Assembly (NCBI GenBank): GCA_038373865.1
Contig: JAXGGA010001580.1
Coordinates: 1-64,000, forward strand
Reading direction: 5' to 3'
DNA: 64,000 nucleotides
Source: Uloborus plumipes
Lineage: Eukaryota; Arthropoda; Arachnida; Araneae; Uloboridae
In this document: positions 35,901 to 46,949 of the stretch, one piece after another
How the letters are laid out: each line of letters opens with the position of its first letter
How positions within the stretch are numbered: position 1 is the stretch's first letter
The notes under the pieces: model-generated
Database searches by the model: none
Told to the model about the DNA's origin: nothing
What the model saw: the letters and a program-made list of their open reading frames with translations, nothing else
Translations under genes and position numbers: made by a program

Positions 35901-37743
35901 TTTTTATTGCAAAATATAAACAGATTTTGATTGATAAAACTGAATTTTTAGAAAATTTCATTTATTTTGTTAATTTTAAGGAAGAATTTTGAAAAAAATT
36001 AAAACAACTGAAGGTAGAATTTTGTTTGAACTAAATGTTGAACGAAAGTTTAAGACATAACTGTTTATCAGTGACAGAAAATGGAAATAGAATATTGAAA
36101 AATTCATTTTATCACTAATAAAGTAAGAAGAAAATGATGAAATTGGTTTTTAATGAAATTAGAAGATGATTGCAGCAAAATAATAAAATAATTTTGTTTA
36201 AAAAATGTTTTTGAAAATTTCATACAATTTGTTAATTTTAATGCATAGTTTTGAAAAATTTAAAACTTATTCTGATTGTTAAGATAAAAGCTAAAGTACA
36301 GTTTAACGTACAGGCTTAATGTTTAACAAAAGTTCAGGGCATATCTATTTAGCATTAACCAGAGATGGTAGTTAAATATTGAAAAATCACCAAAATCAAT
36401 GTAAGAGAAGATTCACAAAATTTGTTTTTAATGAAATTAATAGATGGATGGTTACTGCAAAAGGTTTTGAGTTGAAAAACTGAATTTTCAGAAAAGTTCA
36501 TTTCTTTTATTAACTGTTATGAAGAATTCAAAAAACAATTAACGCTCATTCTGTTAGTTTAATATGTAGGGTAGAGTTTTGCTAAAAGTTAAATAGCAGT
36601 AGGCTAAGACAGTGTCCAGGATGGAAAAAAATATGATTAAAATTTATTTTACATATTTATTGACTTAAATAAAAGGAGACCTTGGCATAATTTGACAGAG
36701 AAGCAATAAATGCTGAGCCATGGTTGCAGATGTAACATCAGAGTTGTTGTAAAAACTTCAATAGCTATAATTCTACAAATTATATTTTAATAATCAAAGT
36801 AGGCTCCTCAAAATGTAATACATTTTTGCCAGAAAGATATTTTAGTTTTTATACAATTTGTATAAAAGTGTTTTTTTTTTTCAATTAATTTAGTTATTCT
36901 ATTGGGTTTTTTTCCTTTAAGGTTTTTTTTTTTTTTTTGCTGCAAATCATTTTGCATCATTTATTTTTCTTCTTTTTTCCACTTACATATTGAAAAGAAA
37001 AAAAGACGAAATGTATAGACTATTGTTGTAATAATTATAATTAGAATATACTAAAACATGACTAATAGTTGGAGACAAATATGATATTGATTTCATAATA
37101 CTTTATTGTTTTATTGCTTAAAAAGATAAATTTGAATTAATATGGAGCATAAAACAGTCGAGACATTTGAAAGAGAGTGGTACAAATGCTGTTGCAAAAT
37201 GGATTTTAACACATAATGTAAATATTTGTTTAGTTCTGGATGAACTTCTTGCTTTTATTAATATGGTCAGCAATAAGCATCTTAATGACTTTAGCTTCAG
37301 TAGATAAACATGTATTTAACAAACATGTGTTATTGTATGCACAAATAGTATATCATCTGTACACTGCATGGAAATAGCTTATGTTTTCTACTGAGTAATA
37401 AACTGTAAAAACAGAAAAACATATAAATTTATATCTTGGGTTTATAATCAGTTTAGCCTATTTATGGGTAAAAAGTTTAAGTAATTCTTTAAATGAGTCC
37501 TAAATCCAATTTAAAAAATAATTGCTCAAAATTACTTGACTTTTCCCAATTGCATGTCTTAATTTTCATATATTTTCCATACACAGTTTCTTAACTCTTT
37601 TATTTTTGTTTTATTCTCAATAGAATAGTATAAACTTTGCAATATATTAATGAAATGCATTTTTCTTTATATAGATTCTAGGTATATGTTTTGCCCAAAA
37701 TTTGCGAGCTGACATATTTGCCCAAAAAGCAAAGTGGCACTGA
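17759..37743 (+). CDS. TspanC8-type tetraspanin gene (8 coding positions, spliced)
   Basis: The joined exons 17759-17914, 19209-19403, 20754-20828, 26380-26478, 27856-27984, 28866-28916, one of 30690-30806 or 31307-31423, and 37675-37743 give a four-pass membrane protein. It is 290 residues from the ATG at 17777, or 273 from the ATG at 17828, which begins MSG as vertebrate TSPAN5 does. Visible hallmarks are SCCLKYLIFGFNVIFW before and in helix 1, GCVGALREN after helix 2, LECCG, FNC, CGVPFSCC, QCGYD and KGC in the large loop (eight cysteines), and AQNLRADI after helix 4. Eight loop cysteines define TspanC8 members, which in animals escort and tune the protease ADAM10 and so affect Notch signalling. 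That role is family knowledge, not shown here. N-glycosylation sequons are NLS, NIT and NCS. All introns are phase 0. The 5' end is uncertain: a good acceptor at 17757-17758 suggests an upstream exon. Confidence 0.9.
19209..19403 (+). CDS. Tetraspanin exon 2: end of helix 1, small loop, helix 2
   Basis: 195 bases, 65 codons. The acceptor TCTTACAG precedes LLGLFIFIVGIWAW. The small extracellular loop holds the sequons NLS and NIT, then helix 2 and the conserved GCVGALRENTCLLAS. The donor is GTTAGT, a less common but valid form. Open reading continues into the intron up to 19490, which is read-through and not coding. Confidence 0.9.
19471..19644. mobile_element. pogo/Tigger-like MITE in tetraspanin intron 2
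   Basis: 174 bases between TA dinucleotides. The left end CAGTCGAGCCTGCTTATTAG is mirrored by ATTAAGCGGGTTCGACTG. The CAGTCGAACC type of end with a TA target is typical of the pogo branch. Confidence 0.85.
20754..20828 (+). CDS. Tetraspanin exon 3: helix 3
   Basis: 75 bases, 25 codons, from YAIFLA to FIFKDW. The acceptor follows a strong T-rich tract (TTTTTTCCTTTTAG) and the donor is GTAAGT. It contains LEMTAG, which aligns with LELTAG of TSPAN5, so the boundary and frame agree with the family without gaps. Confidence 0.92.
21053..22600. other. Tetraspanin intron 3, left part
   Basis: An open frame of 124 codons (21053-21427) has many Cys and His but no recognised pattern, and no second copy or splice context was found. 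I do not call it a gene. Remaining sequence is AT-rich. Confidence 0.35.
22611..23005 (+). mobile_element. Truncated single arm of the GAGTCATTCC inverted-repeat family
   Basis: Starts GAGTCATTCCATGTCAAGTG and runs in parallel with 32006-32410 (AAACTAACCTGTGCAAATTT, AGGATCCCGCAAAAAA, GTTTAGGTCAAGGTTGCAGA) for about 390 bases. The matching second arm is absent. Confidence 0.8.
23034..24440. mobile_element. hAT element, non-autonomous, perfect 8-base target duplication
   Basis: The ends CAGGGTTGGCAAA and TTTGCCAACCCTG are flanked by GTCAGTTA on both sides (23026-23033 and 24441-24448). Next to the ends are GGGTTTTT and AAAAACCC blocks, repeated many times, which extend the inverted ends. The 1.4-kb body has no transposase frame. 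An 8-base duplication and this end type mark the hAT superfamily. Confidence 0.92.
24450..26379. other. Tetraspanin intron 3, right part
   Basis: AT-rich, with a poly-A run near 26240 and a T run near 26270. Nothing else recognised. Confidence 0.4.
26380..26478 (+). CDS. Tetraspanin exon 4: first part of large extracellular loop
   Basis: 99 bases, 33 codons, starting IKNQATNG and ending IDWIQEQW. YREDPDRQNLIDW corresponds to the YRDDIDLQNLIDF stretch of the TSPAN5 group. Acceptor TTTTTTTAG, donor GTGAAT. The preceding intron is 5.5 kb and carries the hAT element. Confidence 0.92.
26872..26897. repeat. Short perfect hairpin in intron 4
   Basis: CATGAGAAGT and ACTTCTCATG flank a 6-base loop. 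It sits at the start of an 87-codon open frame without known motifs (26854-27117), which I do not call. Confidence 0.5.
27228..27518. mobile_element. Probable hAT-type MITE in intron 4
   Basis: CAAGGGCGATCC with CAAGGGAGGGG on the left pairs loosely with GGAGGGGCGATCGCCCCTC and GTATCCGCCCCTG on the right. Flanks GGATAGGA and GGATATAA agree at six of eight positions. Old and degraded. Confidence 0.5.
27856..27984 (+). CDS. Tetraspanin exon 5: cysteine-rich centre of large loop
   Basis: 129 bases, 43 codons. Holds CCG, a glycosylation sequon within YFNCSS, and CGVPFSCC, giving six of the eight loop cysteines. CGVPFSCC is nearly diagnostic for TspanC8 proteins. Acceptor TTTCAG, donor GTAAGT. 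Confidence 0.95.
28866..28916 (+). CDS. Tetraspanin exon 6: microexon with QCGYD
   Basis: 51 bases, 17 codons, EVIKNKQCGYDVRKQDY. It supplies the seventh loop cysteine. Acceptor AATGCAG, donor GTAAGT. It is too short for ordinary ORF finding but matches the DVINTQCGYDAR stretch of TSPAN5 in place and frame. Confidence 0.92.
28917..30689. other. Tetraspanin intron 6
   Basis: AT-rich. An 85-codon open frame at 29212-29469 lies in a GC-richer block (29260-29720) that may be an old repeat; no family recognised. Confidence 0.4.
30690..30806 (+). CDS. Tetraspanin exon 7, version a (alternative)
   Basis: 117 bases, 39 codons, from TGDKSTVIYEKGC to VAVLQ. Acceptor CTATTAG with a weak pyrimidine tract, donor GTAGCG. 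It gives the eighth loop cysteine (KGC), the loop's last stretch GEEWIEANL and the first half of helix 4. It matches 21 of 39 residues of version b with no gaps. It is visibly richer in G and C than the other exons. No stop or frameshift is present, so both versions look functional. Confidence 0.88.
30807..31306 (+). promoter_or_regulatory. Intron between the two alternative exons
   Basis: 500 bases separate the paired exons. Steric limits do not apply at this length, so exclusion of one exon would need competing RNA structures or splice regulators. I could not identify a docking or selector pair by eye. Confidence 0.3.
31307..31423 (+). CDS. Tetraspanin exon 7, version b (alternative)
   Basis: 117 bases, 39 codons, from ERDRSRVIFEKGC to AIAFAQ. 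Acceptor ATCTTCAG, donor GTATGT (closer to consensus than version a). It lies 500 bases downstream of version a and has the same length, phase and landmarks (VI.EKGC, GEEW, N-L-P-AG). Using both in one message would keep the frame but insert 39 residues with a second half helix, which should disrupt folding. Mutually exclusive use is therefore the likely arrangement. Confidence 0.88.
32006..34656. mobile_element. Giant inverted-repeat (foldback) element in tetraspanin intron
   Basis: It starts GAGTCATTCCACGTC and ends GACATGGAATGACTC. Left arm 32006-33157, right arm 33348-34656, loop about 190 bases. Each arm is itself built of tandem units of about 500 bases that repeat GCAGAAAATTTTATCACA, CTCTCCAGTAT, TAATGTTTTACAGCT and AGATATTGGCACCCTAAGTG. 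The frame at 32345-32599 is mirrored by 34325-34071 with few changes, so the arms are similar and fairly young. No transposase was seen. Target duplication unclear (CTTT left, TTTG right). Confidence 0.85.
34660..37674. other. Rest of the last tetraspanin intron
   Basis: A GC-richer block at 34990-35300 (CCGAATCCTATACCCGGTCG, CTAGCGCCGCGTAACGAG) is probably an old repeat of unknown family. Poly-A/T runs lie near 35755, 35845 and 36925. No gene is seen. Confidence 0.4.
37675..37743 (+). CDS. Tetraspanin exon 8: end of helix 4 and cytoplasmic tail
   Basis: 22 codons plus TGA, ILGICFAQNLRADI to KAKWH. It corresponds to IFGICLAQNLVSDI of TSPAN5. Acceptor TTTATATAG. The intron before it is 6.25 kb from version b and contains the 2.65-kb giant inverted repeat. 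Confidence 0.92.
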   Translation: MLGICFAQNLRADIFAQKAKWH

Positions 37744-40700
37744 CAAATAATGTCAGCTAGGTCTCACCACCTGTGCTGACATAAAACTACGAAATCTATG
37801 TGTGAAATGCTTTTATGACTTTGGTGAGTATTTAGTCACCTCATTGGAAGAGAAAGAGAGAGAGAGAGAAAAAAAAAACTCTTATATTGCCAGCCCTACG
37901 CAAATACATTTTTAATACACTGCTAATGGACGGCTCTTTTTATACACTTGCCCAAGGACAAACCTTAGTCATTGCATTGCCATGGAGAACAAGATTTATT
38001 GTGAATCACATCCTTCAGAATAAATTTATAATTTTCATGCTGTCTGTGCCATGGCATGGAGAACTATTGATATTTCATGTTGATTGGTATTTAATGGAAG
38101 AGAAGTTTTGAAGTATTATGAAAATATTACTGATGCTGCTGTCCTAGCATCTGATTTCAACATCTATTTTATAAATATGTACGTGCATTAATGAATTTCA
38201 ATTTCATATTTTCAAGCTTAATAGAGGTTAGAGAAAAGGAGAAACATTTGAGAATCATATATATAGGGTTTTGCAAATTTCATGGTCATTATTATGTAAT
38301 TAAACTACTTAATTTTTTTTACCTCTTCATTTTCTTTGGGATTACAGAAGAAAAAAATCTTTATTGATATTCTTATTGAATGACTGCTTAATATATGTAA
38401 CTGCTACTTATTCTGACTGTCACGTAAAAGAAAAATAATTATGGAACAATGTATGATTTCCTTTCTACTTGGGCAGCTTGTGATACTTAACTTCATTAAG
38501 GTAACTTCTTAATTTATTATTAGTTTAATTAAAAGCCTAACCAATCAGAATATTTTGAGATTTAGATGTGTATAAATAAAAAGCAAGTGCATCAAATTAT
38601 TTAGCATAGATGGACCAAAACTTAAAGGAGTATATAAATATATATACATAGCTTAGTACCATTCATAATATCACTAATGCACATAAAAGAGGCTGAATAT
38701 GAAGTAAATAAACTTCAATTCTTGTAGAAACAAATTTACTATTAAGTGTAGTAACAAATAATGTACTATGTGTATTTGTCTGTCACATTATTTTGTAAAT
38801 GTTTACTATAAATATATATTTTTTGCTGAAAGTGGAGTAAACAATGCTTTGTTTAAATTTTTAAATAAAATGCTTATAACAATTTATTATTGCTTATAAT
38901 AGTTCACTGGTGTTGCCATTTTGAAATTAAACCTAGAATTTCTAGAATCGAAAAGAGATTCTTGTGGCAGTACCTTATGGGTTTTTTTTTTTTCAAATGT
39001 TAATATTTCTGAGCAGCTTTTTTATCATTCCATTTTCTTTTCTTTTTTATTGTATTTTATTTTTCTTTCTTTTTTTTTTTTATTTTGAGGCATCTTCTCT
39101 TCTTTTTTCATCAAGCAGCTGAGAAGGTGCTGTAAAGACAGAAAGAAAAGCATCCCTAGCATGCTTAAAGCTGTTTTATAAGTAACACTATTTACAACAT
39201 GAAATACATTTTTAGCTAACGAAAGGTCTGTAATGTTTTCAGGGTTTTAAGTTGTAGATGATTCAAGTTATGGCAACACCACCAGCAATTACCCAATAGT
39301 AGCTTGATTTTTCGTTAATTTAAGATTTAATGGATTTTTTTCATTTGGTGTTAATATTACAAATCTAAAGAATATACTAATTCAGTGCTCTCTAAGTTTT
39401 ATTTTAATACATATAGAATTCTGTGTATCGCATAGATTGCCTTAGCAAAATATTTGGTTCTGGTCTTTCAAATGAATTCACAAAATATTTTGAATTTAAC
39501 CATCATTATTTATTGAAGTTTATTTATTTAAATTTATAATCACGGGAAGAAAAAAAAAGTGAAATCTGAGACATTATTTCAAAAAGTGGTTGTATAAAAA
39601 AGGAAGTTCAGGTAGTTAACTGATGAAACATTCTATTTTATGATGTTCAAGTTATGTTTAAGACTGATAAAAATTCACTGCCATGATTTTTATTTTGTTT
39701 TCTTCAAATATAAATCTATTATATATGTGACAAATGTGGATTTCTACTTTATTGATCAAAATCTTTTCATTTCTAAAAGTTAAGTAGAGCACATTATTTA
39801 AAAGCCCTAGTTTGGGACATTGCTGTTTTTGAGGAAAGAATGATATATTAATAAGTTTACTCTTCAATTCTTAACTGGTTTAAGAAATTGGTAAGCAGAT
39901 GCAATAATTGTATGCTTTTTGAGTGTATCACTGAAAACACTTTTCATAACTATGGTAAGTAATAAGGAAAAGAGGTCTAATTTGCGCTTAAACTTTTCGG
40001 AAGAACATATTATTTGTGTGTAGTTGAAAAGGGAATTTTTTCTGAGTTAGTTTGCATTTCATTCATGTAGAAATTTTTGCAATGTTATTGACAATGAAAT
40101 TCTTGCATACATTAGTAAATTTCTGAGTGTATGGAGCATTCTAGTTCATTGTAAAGTTTCAAAGTAAAGTAGTAGTGTATATATATATATATATGTCTTG
40201 TACATAATTGTTTCAGATTTTTATGGAAATGTAAAAGTGCAATTTTCGTCATCACAAGGCTTGGTAGTGAGCACGGTTAGAACATAAGTGTGAGATGATA
40301 GTATGGATAAACACTGTATCTGCACATAGTAGCTGTATATAAAAATTTGATTGGATAGTATTTTGGCTTACAAAGTAGGAAATATAAACATTTCATGAAA
40401 CCTTTACATAATTCAAAAATTAACCTACAAGTGACAGTCTTATTTGCTCTGGCTAGTCTGTGAAACACTGAGTGAGTCCTGCCACTTGTAGTATTAAGCG
40501 TTAATAATTTTAATTTCATATGCATAGGTTTTTAAGTTTAAGTAATGTTTTTTGAATGGTTGTTTGAATTTTACACTTTACATTATGTAATTCTACTGAA
40601 AACACATTTTAAAAAGAAATTTATTGTTATATGAGATGTAGCTAATTATGTACTGTGATTGTAAAGTCATTGTATATTTGTTGGCACACCAAGATATTTT

Positions 40701-41536
40701 TGAAAATTGTATTATATTTTATTAATTCTTGTACCTGATTATTTCTTATTAATGTATCAATTTTTCTCAGAAATGTGTTGTCTTTCCATCTTATGAACAA
40801 AGTATTTTTGCCAAATTTTTATTATTTTCTGTTACTAAAGGGTGTGGTAGAACTGATTGGAAAATAGAAAATTGTAAAATTGACTGCCGCTGATCTGAAT
40901 CACGTTTGGTTTAAATAGTTTTGATTCGAAAAATCGGCTAATTGAGTAAAGCTAGTTACTGTTCTGTTTTTGATGATGTGAATCATTAAAATGGCTAATT
41001 CAGTGAACAGTTTATCAATATTTTTATTTTTTAACAGATTTCATTTTCAAAGAGCCCATCAGATATAATTCTTAACAACCTCTTTTGAAAAACTTAACAC
41101 TCTCCCTCTGCCGATAACTCTACTTTTGAGGCATAATTTACCACTGGTCTAATAAGAATTTTATACTGTAAAGTTTTTAGATTTTGTTCAAAGCAGGATT
41201 TCAACTAGCCCAATTTTCAACTGCAATTTTAAGCATAATATTACTTGTTCTCAAATTTTAGCTTACTCTTTCCAAAAGCTTGATTTTATAAAACAGTGAT
41301 AATGATTTTATTAAGGGATGGATTTTACATGTTTTAATATTGCAAGGGTTTGGTTGGTGCAAGTTTGATTTTAAAAAACAGCTGATTTTGTAATCCAGTG
41401 ACAATTACTGCACAAAGTTTGAATTCAAAAGCAGTCAAAAACTATGAAATGACTAAAAAGAGACAGCATGTATTAAAGTACAAATAAAAGCATTTAACTC
41501 ATTTTGAATGCTTTTATTTGTATTTTTTTACACGTT
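37744..41536 (+). other. 3' untranslated region and 3' flank of the tetraspanin
   Basis: AT-rich sequence with no convincing coding region follows the stop codon. Several AATAAA hexamers occur, for example at 38864-38869, but I cannot tell which is used. A GA microsatellite lies at 37852-37869 and an AT run near 40180-40194. The transcript may extend further, since nothing else begins on this strand before the transposon at 41545. Confidence 0.45.
40884..41013. repeat. Dispersed repeat, copy 2
   Basis: Partner of 7980-8118, same order of shared words and same orientation. Confidence 0.65.
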
Positions 41537-41544
41537 GTTTCTTC

Positions 41545-42421
41545 CAGTGGTCGGAAGTAGCGCGCTACAAGTAGCGAAACTACTGTAGTAGCTACATTTT
41601 TTAGTAGTTTGTAGTGTAGCGCACTACTGTTTAAAAAAAGTAGAGTAGTGAGTAGCGCGATACAAAAAATAGTAGTTTGTAGCGATTTCGGGAAACTACT
41701 TTTAAATTAAATAAATAAATAAAAGAATGAAAAAAAATTTAAAAAAAAAAAAAGCGAAGGAAAAAAATGACTGGTGTAAAATTTGCACGAGTACAGCAGC
41801 GGACGCAAGGAGTAATCAGAACCATATAAATATGAGCTGATCTTAGATACATCATGTTGACAAAATACATTCTATCTGTTTGATGTCATTGGTTTATTTG
41901 GCAGCATAATTTTTATATTCCTTCAAATAATTTTCATGTTCCTAAATATTCCCTGGCAAGAAGTTAAAAAAAAAAAAAAAATTGAAGGTTGAATTCTTTC
42001 AACTTTTGAATCCTTTCTTGTAGCGAATATTCGTAAAAATTGTAAAAAAAATGTAAAAGGAATAAATTTTAACAAAAAAATAAATAAATAAATAAATAAA
42101 TAAATGAAAATAAATAAATTAAGACCAAAAAGGAAAAGTAACAAATAAATTCAAAGACAATTCTTAGTTCTATCCCATATTCAAATGAGTTAATTTATTA
42201 ATGTAAACCACTTTTTAAATTTTTTCGCTCAATCCTCAAAATGTGTATGCTTTTTATTTATTTATTTTTTAAAAAGTAGCGAAGTAGCGACTACAATTCA
42301 AAAGTAGTTTGTAGTCGCTACATTTTGAAAAAAGTAGTTGTAGCTGTAGTTAACTACATTTATAACAAAGTAGTTGTAGTTGTAGTTCGCTACAAAATAA
42401 ATGTAGTTTTTCCAACCACTG
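41545..42421. mobile_element. hAT element, CAGTGGTCGGAAGTAG end type
   Basis: The ends CAGTGGTCGGAA and TTTCCAACCACTG are flanked by GTTTCTTC on both sides (41537-41544 and 42422-42429), a perfect 8-base duplication. Subterminal regions are filled with GTAGC/GCTAC words (AGTAGCGCGCTACAAGTAGC) that pair across the element. An AAAT microsatellite is inside (42070-42105). No transposase is present. Confidence 0.92.
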
Positions 42422-42429
42422 GTTTCTTC

Positions 42430-45400
42430 TTAGTCATAATTATCTTTATTTTCTCTCTTTAAACTTCTGAGTTTCAAAATGCACTGAATGTTAATAGATC
42501 AGCTATGCTTTGTATTGTTGTACCAGCCAATGATACGAAAATTCCACCTACACCTGTCCACCAGCATTTGTTTCTGGTTTCAAATTTTAAGTAACCTAAT
42601 CAGTTCTACTCCACTATACCCTGTAGTTCCTGCAATCCTTTTATGTGCCTGTTTCAATATTTCTTTCACTATAAAACTGTCACACCTCAACAGATAAATT
42701 TGTTTTTACTGACCCATTTATGCCCAAGGTTTTTTTTAACAATTTTTTTTTTTTCAATTTTTATCTGCTTAAAACTATTACTTGGAATGGTTTACATACA
42801 TTTTAGGCTTAAAATAGTTCGCCGTTGCCATATTTATTAAGTTATTCAACGTCCTGTTTAAATACGACCTTATTTGACTTTACTTGTGCAAAGTAACATT
42901 ACAGAAGGCATCTGTGACCAATTTTAAGCAAATCATTTTAAAATAGTTTAATTTTATGATAAACAAGTTTGCAAAAAAAAAACTTACTTTCTGCGGCTAC
43001 CCATGCTGAATCGTTGCTCGACTGATTTGTCTGAAAATTTGTCTTTAGCTGTCAATAAATAAACTCTGATGTCCAAGTAGTGACTCTATCTGGTTTTCTC
43101 AAGAAGAAGGACTATTTTATTTGTGAAATACAGCTTTAGTAAAATGATATACCCATTACAGGTTTTTGTATGCAGTAACTAACAAGCGTCCTGTTTTTAT
43201 GCTACTGGGCATAAATGGGTTAAGATCTATTATTTGCTTGACCCATTTACACTTCTGTGATTTTTGCATGTATTAGCACTTTATTGGGCTTTTCTTTGAC
43301 TTTCAGATGTGATATATTCCAATGTATGGAACTATAATGTTTCTTAAAATGAAGTACCAACTTTGTAAAAATAAAAATGTAGTCACCCATGCAATATGTA
43401 CAATCATTGCTCTTTAAGTACCTTTTCTTTTTTGCAAAGTTGGTACTAAATTTTATGGCACATTATAAATCCTTACGTTGGAATACATTACAATTGAAAA
43501 CTAACGTTTGAAATTCCAAGAACAAAGTGCCAATGTATGGAGGGGAAAAAATTCACACAAGTGCTAATAGTTTATGCATGTCATTAAAGCTTGTATATTT
43601 TATGTTTAGAGCTATTTTACAAGTTGAATGTTTGCTGACTGAGTAATTTTTTTAATTGGTTTTTCCACTTCTTGAAAGAAACTAAAGTCAAAAAAATTCT
43701 GTAAGTATGTGTTGTCTTTGTGCAGTTGCATTAAAATGTTCTGAAAACATTTTGAGAAAATCTCTTGATAATCTAACGATCATATGACCTTTTTACAAAT
43801 TAAACACAACATGCATTTCACCAAGCGTATTTCTCATGCTTGGACATGTATTTGTAATAGACCTATCGTCGAGTCATTTAAAAAAACGTGGGAAATAAAA
43901 TGCATACTGAGCCGACTCCTGTTATGAAGACTTTAACCCTTATCCTCTGCTTTATATTAAGTTTTTTAACAAAATGTATTGCTACAAAATTTAAAGGAAC
44001 AGTTAATTGTCTTAAATTAACATGTGTCAAATTTCTGCAGTGTCATTATTTTTCACTGAAATTTTAAACTGAACCCTTGTGAAACTTTTTCAAAATAAGT
44101 ATTCACTGCTATCTAAATATAACATTTTATGACGCCAATGATTTCAATTTTAATTTACAATATTCTGTAAAATTGAAGTAGCTGTTGCAAAAAATTTAAA
44201 AATAATTTCATTGCAAAACTAAGAAATTTCACTTTTTACGACTTGAAGTAATGCTTGCAGTAATTGATGATACCTTTCAATTTTAAATATCTTTACTTTA
44301 GATTGTTCAAAAAATAATAATAAGGCTAATAAGTACTCTTTAAATTTTTGTAAAGAAAATATATTGCTCATTCCTGAGGTTTTCTTGTATTCTTTCTCTT
44401 TTTTTCGGAGGGGGTGGGCGGGGGAAGGGTTAGGCAAATGAAACCTACTTTTTAGATCGTAATCGTAATAATATATTTTTGCTGTGATAGTTGTTAGAAA
44501 GCTTTGGCACTGGTGCAGCAAAAAAAAATTTTAAGTGCACACACACACTATTCCGAAAAATTTTAGATTTTAAGGAATCAATGAACATTGTTCTTAATCT
44601 GGTTTATTAAAGGCTAAATGCATGAGCTATAAATGACAAAATGAATAAGAGTCTTTGAACTGGTAAGAAGTTTGAGTTGCCGTTTTAAACATCCTAAAAG
44701 AATTTAAAAAGAAAAAAAAACATTGTTCAGTGTTGTTTACTTTTAACGACATATTTGTCATTCAATTGTAGAAATTTAATGCAACTGTATACTTAAACGC
44801 ATCCATTATTTTCTAATATACGTTCCTCCTTCCAGCCCAATTAAACTTTACAACAATAAAACTGTACTCCTTTCGTAAAGTTTTATTTTTAAAGCTTCAT
44901 TTCAAAATAAGATCTGAGGCAAAATGACTACATATAGCAGAGACATATATGTAAATTTCTCTCTCTTAAGTATGCATACGCACATTCTAAATCGTTTACA
45001 TAATGTTTTCACTTATGAACCACTCAGAAAGTTTTTTTTTGTAAGAGAAAAAAAAATCCATTTTTAAAATTAAGCCAGGAAAGAAACTGAGTACTAGGTG
45101 ACCTACTTTTCCACTTCATATTTACGTTGTCAAAATATATATTATATATTTTTTCTATTCTTTTTGTAGTAATTTATTTTTTAAATAGACAACTCTGCTG
45201 CTGTTTTCATGTAAAGTCTTTGTACTCTCACCATTTAAAGATAGCTTTTTACTGGCATTTACTATGAATTGTGTTGTCCACTTGTGTTTTAATGCCACTC
45301 ATGTATATAAATTATATAAAATGTAGTTTATTTATGCTGTGTCATGAACAAAATATTTCACATGCTTTTGTGTTGAAAAGCTGATGTTTCTGAGCTTTTT

Positions 45401-45700
45401 ACATTTGATCTGAATTTTTACATTTGATGAGTAAATCTGAATTTTATAAATGGAAATAAATAGTTTTTTTGTACAATTGTTATTCTTTTTGTTTACGATG
45501 GCCAGGGGCATAGCCTGAAAAATAAATTAAAAAAGTGTGTAATCAGTCCGTTTTCGTGGCCAAAAGAAGAAAATTTTTGGAGGAGAAGGATGTATCCCAA
45601 AAACGGCCCTTTTGGATGTGTCACTAGTCGTGGCAACTTTGCATTTAATTTTTCATTAATAGGTATTTAGACTTGGGTATTGATATTGATTGCAATGCTA
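42430..45700. other. AT-rich 3' flank of the tetraspanin
   Basis: No conserved coding region. A pyrimidine/purine-rich patch GGAGGGGGTGGGCGGGGGAA lies at 44407-44426. Possible late polyadenylation hexamer in GGAAATAAATAG near 45455. Confidence 0.35.
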
Positions 45701-46059
45701 GGGGTCAATCCAGGATATATGACCAATGTCCTGTTTTTGGAATTTTGAGAAAACTAATTCCTAATTTTGTGAAAAATAGTTACAGCAAGATATATTCCTG
45801 ATTGTTCTTAAAACTCTGATTTCTGTGAAGAGTCAGTTTTCGAGTGGGATTTTTGTGAAAGGTCCATTTTTGAGTGACAGAATTTTGTGAAGTATATCTT
45901 TTTGAGTTTCTGAATTTTGGAAGGGTCCCTTTTGAGTGACTAAATTTTGTGAAGGGTCCCTTTTTAAGCAACTGAATTTTGTGAAGGGTCCCCTTTTTTG
46001 AGTGACTGAATTTTGTCAAGGGTCCTTTAATGGACCTAATTCCTCTCTAGATTGACCCC
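45701..46059. mobile_element. MITE packed with 30-34-base tandem repeats
   Basis: Ends GGGGTCAATCCAG and CTAGATTGACCCC. The core (about 45825-46025) is six units ending in ACTGAATTTTGTGAAGGGTC or a variant, each with CCTTTTTGAGTG. Flanks TGATTGCAATGCTA and TGATTGCAGTGTTA abut both ends and differ at two of 14 positions. The lysine-rich minus-strand frame over it is a by-product of the repeat. Confidence 0.75.
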
Positions 46060-46949
46060 TGATTGCAGTGTTAAAAACCGAATAATCACTAGAATATGTA
46101 AACTGCATAGGTTCCATGCAAAAACAATTGTGTGTAAAGAGATGAAAAAGGAGATAGTCAGTTATCATTGTTTTTCGATAAGGCTTAAAATCTGCCCAAT
46201 ACAATAAAAGGGTAGTCTGTAAAGTAGTGTTTTCAGCATTGGTTGCCACAAACTAGAAGTACAAATACTATTAATGTTTTTGTACTTATTCTAAGAAATA
46301 AGTTCATGAACTCTCATTCTTTTCAGTTGTCAAAGCACATTATTTAATTGGAGTAAAAGGAAATAATAGCGTAATGTATTTATCATTTTTTTATTTAACA
46401 CCGTACAAATTATTCACAAAATACTAAAAGCCATTTTTTAATAAAATTAAATAACTAAAACATATACAGCATGTATGGTCTGCATTCGCAATTATTTATT
46501 CACAATTGCTAGCTGTATCATATCGTATCGTTCAAGGCACCTACGATACTCATAAGAAAGTTTTATCTATCACTCTTGAAGAAATGCTAACCAAAAGTTC
46601 AATGACCTAAAATTAATGAAGTTTTATTGTTTCATGTGGGCAGATATACAATGAATATTTTCGAAAAGTAGAAATTCATAAATTCTTTGTTGGTTCCAAC
46701 TTGCAAGGTAGGAAAATATCTACGGATAACTTAGCTAAACTACACTTTCGTACAAAGTTCATCTGGTTATCAAGGTAATGTTTTTCTTTGTCTAAAGAAA
46801 AACAACCAGTGTGCCACAATCATTTCTGACAACTTAATGAATGTCACATTTACATTCTTTTATAAAGGATAAAAGTAGTCTATTGGTGTTGGAATGAATG
46901 TTCTTCTCGATCCGATCCTGCTACATTTGTGTTGGCCATACATTCGCTC

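Noticed and set aside
45780..46019. Lysine-rich repeat protein on the minus strand
   Set aside because: It coincides with the tandem DNA repeat inside a MITE; the amino-acid repeat only reflects the base repeat.
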